Below the pieces are notes generated by a model. The model was given only the letters and a program-made list of their open reading frames with translations, searched no databases and was not told where the DNA came from. DNA of 64,000 nucleotides from Clostridia bacterium (lineage in GTDB: Bacteria; Bacillota; Clostridia; Oscillospirales; Acutalibacteraceae): NCBI GenBank assembly GCA_017407995.1, contig JAFQVM010000028.1, positions 1-64,000 on the forward strand, given 5' to 3'. The translations under genes were made by a program, and so were the position numbers. Below are positions 60,809 through 64,000 of the stretch, piece after piece; position 1 is the stretch's first letter, and every line of letters starts with the position of its first letter.

Positions 60809-62857
60809 TTGAAGGCCTATAATGCAAAAGACATCAGAAACATCGCTGTGGCAGGTCACGGCGGAAGAGGAAAAACAACCCTTGCGGAAGCAATGCTCTA
60901 CACCGCAAAGGCTACTGACAGACTCGGCAGAACTGCGGACGGTACTACCGTTCTCGACTTTGACGCTGAGGAAAAGAGACGTAAGGCTACGGTTTCAACC
61001 GCTGTTGCACCTGTTGAGTGGAACGGCGCAAAGATAAATATTATCGACACTCCCGGTCTCTTTGACTTTGCAGGCGGTGTCAGTGAAGGTGTCCGTGCGG
61101 CGGACAGCGTACTTATCGTTACAGCAGCAGGTTCCGGTTTTGACGTCGGTGCTGAGAAGGCTCTTGAGGCTGCAAACGCAAGAGGCATCTCAAGAATGTT
61201 TGCCATTACTCGCTGTGATGCTGATAACACAAACTTCTACAAGACCTTTGCCGCTATAAAGGAAGCAGTCGGCGGAGCTATCTGTCCGGTTATCGTTCCT
61301 TATATGGCAGGCGATAAGGTTGCAGCATACGTAAACCTTGCAAGCCGCAAAGCATTCGACTACAGCAGCGGTGCCAAGAAGGAAGTTGATATGCCTTCAG
61401 ACCCGCAGATTGATGAGATGCTTGATATACTTACTGAGGCTGTTGCCTCCAGCGATGACGAGCTGATGGAGAAATTCTTTGAGGGCGAGAGCTTCACAAG
61501 AGAAGAGATTATCAAGGCTCTCAACACCGGAGTCAGCGACGGTTCAGTTATCCCTGTTTACGCTTGCGCAGGTTACACATGCGAAGCAGTTGACATGATT
61601 CTTGACGAAATCGTTTACTCTGCTCCTTCTGCAGCAGAAAAATCAGGCGAGGGCGACCTTGCTTGTGACGAGAACGGTCCGCTTGCAGCTATCTGCTTTA
61701 AGACGGTTGCTGACCCGTTCGTAGGTAAGATGTCTTTCTTCAAGGTCGTATCCGGTAAGATAACACCCGATGTTCCCGCTTACAACTCCCGCACAGAGGA
61801 GAGCGAGCGTATGGGCAAGATTGTTATCGTACGTGGCGGCAAGCAGGAAGATGCAACCTGCATTCCCGCAGGTGATATCGGTGTTGTCACAAAGCTTTCG
61901 GGCGTTAAGACAGGTGATACCATCTGCTCACAGAAGAACCCCGTAACATTGGCAGGCGTAGACTTCCCGACTCCTTGTCTTCCTATGGCTGTAAAGGCCC
62001 GCAAGAAGGGTGAAGAGGATAAGGTTGCTGCAGGTCTTAACAGACTCGCTGAGGAAGACCTTACAATCAGCTACTATACAAACACAGAAACAAAAGAGCA
62101 GATTATCTCCGGTCTTGGCGAGCAGCATCTTGATGTTGTTGTGACAAAGCTTAAGAATAAGTTCGGCGTTGAGGTTGACCTCACAGTTCCGAAGGTAGCA
62201 TACAGAGAGACTATCGGTAAGAAAGTTGCTGTACAGGGCAGACATAAGAAGCAGTCCGGCGGTAGCGGACAGTTCGGTGACGTCTGGGTTGAGTTCGAGC
62301 CCATCCCGACAGAGGACTTTGAGTTCGCAGAGAGAGTTGTCGGCGGTTCTGTTCCGAAGAACTTCTTCCCTGCAGTTGAAAAGGGACTTCGTGAAGCTAT
62401 CCTTAAGGGTCCGCTTGCAGGATATCCCGTTGTCGGCTTGAGAGCTACTCTTTATGACGGCTCATCACACCCCGTTGACTCAAACGAAATGGCATTTAAA
62501 CTTGCTGCAAAGGTTGCTTACAAGAACGGTATGCCTCAGGCTAATCCGAAGCTTCTTGAACCCTATGGCTCTCTCAAGGCTTATATGCCCGGTGACAATC
62601 TCGGCGATATCATGGGCGACGTTACAAAGCGCCGTGGTCGTGTTCTCGGCATGGGTCCCTGTGAGACCAATCCGAAGCTCCAGGAGCTTGTAGCTGAAGT
62701 TCCTATGGCAGAGATGGGTGATTTCGCAACAGTTCTGCGTTCAGTAACAGCAGGCAGAGGCTGGTTCACATTCGAGTTCGCTCGCTATGAGGATGCTCCG
62801 GCAGTTGTTGCTCAAAAAGTTATCGAAGAGGCAAAGGCAAACGAAGACGAAGATTAA
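60809..62857 (+). CDS. Elongation factor G-like GTPase, paralogue
   Basis: A protein of 682 residues with the five-domain EF-G layout. The P loop GHGGRGKT is at 16-23. Switch II reads DTPGLFDF (80-87) where EF-G has DTPGHVDF, so the catalytic His is Leu. The base-specificity motif NKxD is TRCD (134-137). Domain IV begins near YRETIGKKVAVQGRHKKQSGG and keeps GSGQFGDVWVEFEP. This points to the EF-G-like class rather than the main translocase. TTG at 60809 follows AAGGAGG by seven bases; the GTG at 60785 lies before that site. Function in translation, ribosome rescue or recycling is inferred only. Confidence 0.9.
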   Translation: MKAYNAKDIRNIAVAGHGGRGKTTLAEAMLYTAKATDRLGRTADGTTVLDFDAEEKRRKATVSTAVAPVEWNGAKINIIDTPGLFDFAGGVSEGVRAADSVLIVTAAGSGFDVGAEKALEAANARGISRMFAITRCDADNTNFYKTFAAIKEAVGGAICPVIVPYMAGDKVAAYVNLASRKAFDYSSGAKKEVDMPSDPQIDEMLDILTEAVASSDDELMEKFFEGESFTREEIIKALNTGVSDGSVIPVYACAGYTCEAVDMILDEIVYSAPSAAEKSGEGDLACDENGPLAAICFKTVADPFVGKMSFFKVVSGKITPDVPAYNSRTEESERMGKIVIVRGGKQEDATCIPAGDIGVVTKLSGVKTGDTICSQKNPVTLAGVDFPTPCLPMAVKARKKGEEDKVAAGLNRLAEEDLTISYYTNTETKEQIISGLGEQHLDVVVTKLKNKFGVEVDLTVPKVAYRETIGKKVAVQGRHKKQSGGSGQFGDVWVEFEPIPTEDFEFAERVVGGSVPKNFFPAVEKGLREAILKGPLAGYPVVGLRATLYDGSSHPVDSNEMAFKLAAKVAYKNGMPQANPKLLEPYGSLKAYMPGDNLGDIMGDVTKRRGRVLGMGPCETNPKLQELVAEVPMAEMGDFATVLRSVTAGRGWFTFEFARYEDAPAVVAQKVIEEAKANEDED

Positions 62858-62887
62858 TTCAAAACATAGTTTTTTGTTTTCATAAAA

Positions 62888-62940
62888 ACCCCCACATACT
62901 CCCCACTGTCGTTACGGCAGCGGGGAGTATGTGGTTTTAT
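62888..62940 (+). terminator. Terminator of the EF-G-like gene
   Basis: A 13-bp stem CCACATACTCCCC (62892-62904) with GGGGAGTATGTGG (62922-62934), an inner CTG/CAG closing pair and a TTTTAT end. Confidence 0.92.
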
Positions 62941-63260
62941 AGAGCATCTTGATGTAATATACAAGACCGTGCAGATAAAAACATTATTGATTAATTTTAG
63001 TGTCATATTTGCTTATAAAAAACACCTAACTTACATGAAAATTTAAATTTTTTGTAAGTGTGCTGATAAAATTGGTAATAATATACACAACGAAAAGATA
63101 TATATTAACAAAAGATGTTGTTGATGTTTTTAATTTACAAAGAAGAGCGCCCTCAATACAAGTAGTTTTGATGCGGTTTTGTAATTATTTTTTATGCACT
63201 GAATAAGGTGTTGGAAAAAAGAGATGCTCGTGAAAGCAAAAACATATAAGGAGGACCCAA
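62941..63260. other. AT-rich intergenic region before the secreted-protein gene
   Basis: 320 bp, clearly richer in A/T than the rest of the window. No tRNA, riboswitch or good promoter is seen. The only structure is an inverted repeat ACTTACA...TGTAAGT (63029-63035 and 63053-63059) with the palindrome AAATTTAAATTT inside, a possible regulator-binding site. Confidence 0.55.
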
Positions 63261-63692
63261 ATGAAAGCGAAGAGAATAGTGTCTTTAGCACTTGCTTTAC
63301 TGTTGTTGACATGCTTGCTGGCTGTCCCGGTTTCTGCTGCAACAGTAACGAAACAGACTGATTTTACTTATCACGATAGTATTATTAAATCATGGACGGT
63401 AGGTAAGATTACCGGTTATTATACTTATTCTTATAACCCTTCAACCAAAAAACTTATTAATGAAAAAAGCCTAACCTACAGAACTTCCAAGTTGGCGTTT
63501 GCTTGCAAATTTACAGATGTCAGCAAAAAGTGGGATTGGTATAATACGACCGACAGAAACGGTTCGGGATGCGCAGTGTTCAAATGGCGATTTGGCGTTG
63601 GCTTGACAACGCAGTGGGTTACGATAGGAAGTTACCGTAATGATACGATGATGGCTTACGTTTATGGCAATGGAAATTTTGTTCGTCGCTAA
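63261..63692 (+). CDS. Secreted protein of unknown function, bacteriocin-like context
   Basis: A protein of 143 residues. A signal peptide (KRIVSLALALLLLTCLLA, likely cut after VSAA at about residue 27) leaves a mature part of about 116 residues, rich in Tyr, Trp, Lys and Thr, with two Cys (about C79 and C102) that could form a disulfide. TAAGGAGG lies before the ATG. An ABC transporter ATPase gene follows 103 bp later. This resembles small secreted bacteriocin/immunity pairs, but no known bacteriocin motif is clear. AT-rich DNA hints at transfer. Confidence 0.7.
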   Translation: MKAKRIVSLALALLLLTCLLAVPVSAATVTKQTDFTYHDSIIKSWTVGKITGYYTYSYNPSTKKLINEKSLTYRTSKLAFACKFTDVSKKWDWYNTTDRNGSGCAVFKWRFGVGLTTQWVTIGSYRNDTMMAYVYGNGNFVRR

Positions 63693-63795
63693 TTTTATTA
63701 AACGAATCAGTGAAATAAGCTAAAAATGCTTTCACGGGCATCTCTAAGCTATAGATGACACAGAAATAGACAAGGTAGTCAATGGAGGCGTATGG

Positions 63796-64000
63796 ATGGC
63801 GAAGATAATATTTAATGATGTTTACAAGAAATTTGGTAATAAAAGCGTTTTGAACGGACTTAGTTTTACTTGTGAAAATGAAGTATTGTTTTTGGCAGGG
63901 AAAAACGGTGCAGGAAAAACAACTTTAATTCGAAGCGCTTTGAAATTAGAAAAAATAGACAGAGGAGATATATCTTATATATCAAACTCGGACAACAAGA
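63796..64000 (+). CDS. ABC transporter ATP-binding protein, 5' part only
   Basis: The first 68 codons are seen; the gene continues past the window. AKIIFNDVYKKFGNKSVLNGLSF is a standard ABC start and Walker A is AGKNGAGKTT. GGAGG lies seven bases before ATG 63796. The short linker and lack of a fused membrane part fit an export- or immunity-type ATPase that works with a separate permease, which would lie outside the window. It follows the secreted-protein gene, which may be its cargo or the toxin it protects against. Confidence 0.9.
   Translation, partial: MAKIIFNDVYKKFGNKSVLNGLSFTCENEVLFLAGKNGAGKTTLIRSALKLEKIDRGDISYISNSDNK

Noticed and set aside
1-64000. CRISPR arrays, rRNA operons, insertion sequences with transposase, prophage genes
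   Set aside because: None was seen: no regularly spaced direct repeats, no rRNA signature, no transposase or integrase protein among the frames.

Overview
The window looks like a chromosomal segment of a low-to-mid GC gut Bacillota (Clostridia, probably the Oscillospiraceae/Ruminococcaceae group). The reasons are: T-box control of aminoacyl-tRNA and tryptophan genes, an L20-type leader in front of infC, Gram-positive sortase/LPXTG genes, strong AGGAGG ribosome sites with frequent TTG and GTG starts, and the clostridial cluster topA-trmFO-plsX-rnc-smc. The family assignment is an inference from gene content and protein style; no rRNA is present to confirm it.

Layout. 1-2.8 kb: end of a sortase-assembled pilus operon (two LPXTG-type proteins, two sortases). 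2.9-6.3 kb: ileS (eukaryote-like type) behind an isoleucine T-box. 6.4-8.2 kb: a GNAT acetyltransferase and a membrane protein. 8.2-10.5 kb: serC-serA, serine synthesis. 10.6-13.4 kb: a YerB-like (DUF3048) protein, then a solitary trpB behind a tryptophan T-box. 13.4-20.5 kb: cca, an ArsC/Spx-like protein, a cobalamin riboswitch followed by a DUF4430 protein and an ECF S component, a CDF metal exporter, the repair enzymes OGG and Nth, and a methyltransferase. 20.7-27.5 kb: a fused GT2/CDP-glycerol-type transferase, an M3 peptidase, and a DUF4434/PHP pair. 27.7-40.9 kb: a long minus-strand block, infC-rpmI-rplT, then SpoU methyltransferase-dprA-topA-trmFO-plsX-rnc-radical SAM-smc. 41-51.3 kb: small metabolic genes, two RlmD-type RNA methyltransferases around a flavin-type protein, a nucleotidyltransferase, a Gfo/Idh/MocA oxidoreductase, an EamA transporter, a tandem rubredoxin-like protein and a membrane-anchored GNAT. 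51.3-58.7 kb: a phosphoesterase, a second CDF transporter, an archaeal/Rickettsia-type valS behind a valine T-box, and three poorly known genes. 58.7-60.5 kb: tRNA-Thr and tRNA-Tyr, then luxS-mtnN and a 52-residue small gene. 60.7-62.9 kb: an EF-G paralogue with changed GTPase motifs. 62.9-64 kb: an AT-rich edge with a secreted protein and the start of an ABC transporter ATPase.

How it works together. Most of the window is ordinary housekeeping: translation, DNA topology and repair, amino acid supply, and the activated methyl cycle. Three T-box leaders can be read well enough to give specifier codons AUC, UGG and GUA, each matching the gene behind it. The more unusual parts are the B12-riboswitch DUF4430/ECF pair with a hairpin repeat lodged in its leader, a cluster of three DnaA-box matches with no replication gene beside it, a decayed RlmD tail after the nucleotidyltransferase, infC with a non-AUG start, the altered EF-G paralogue, and the secreted-protein/ABC module cut by the right edge.
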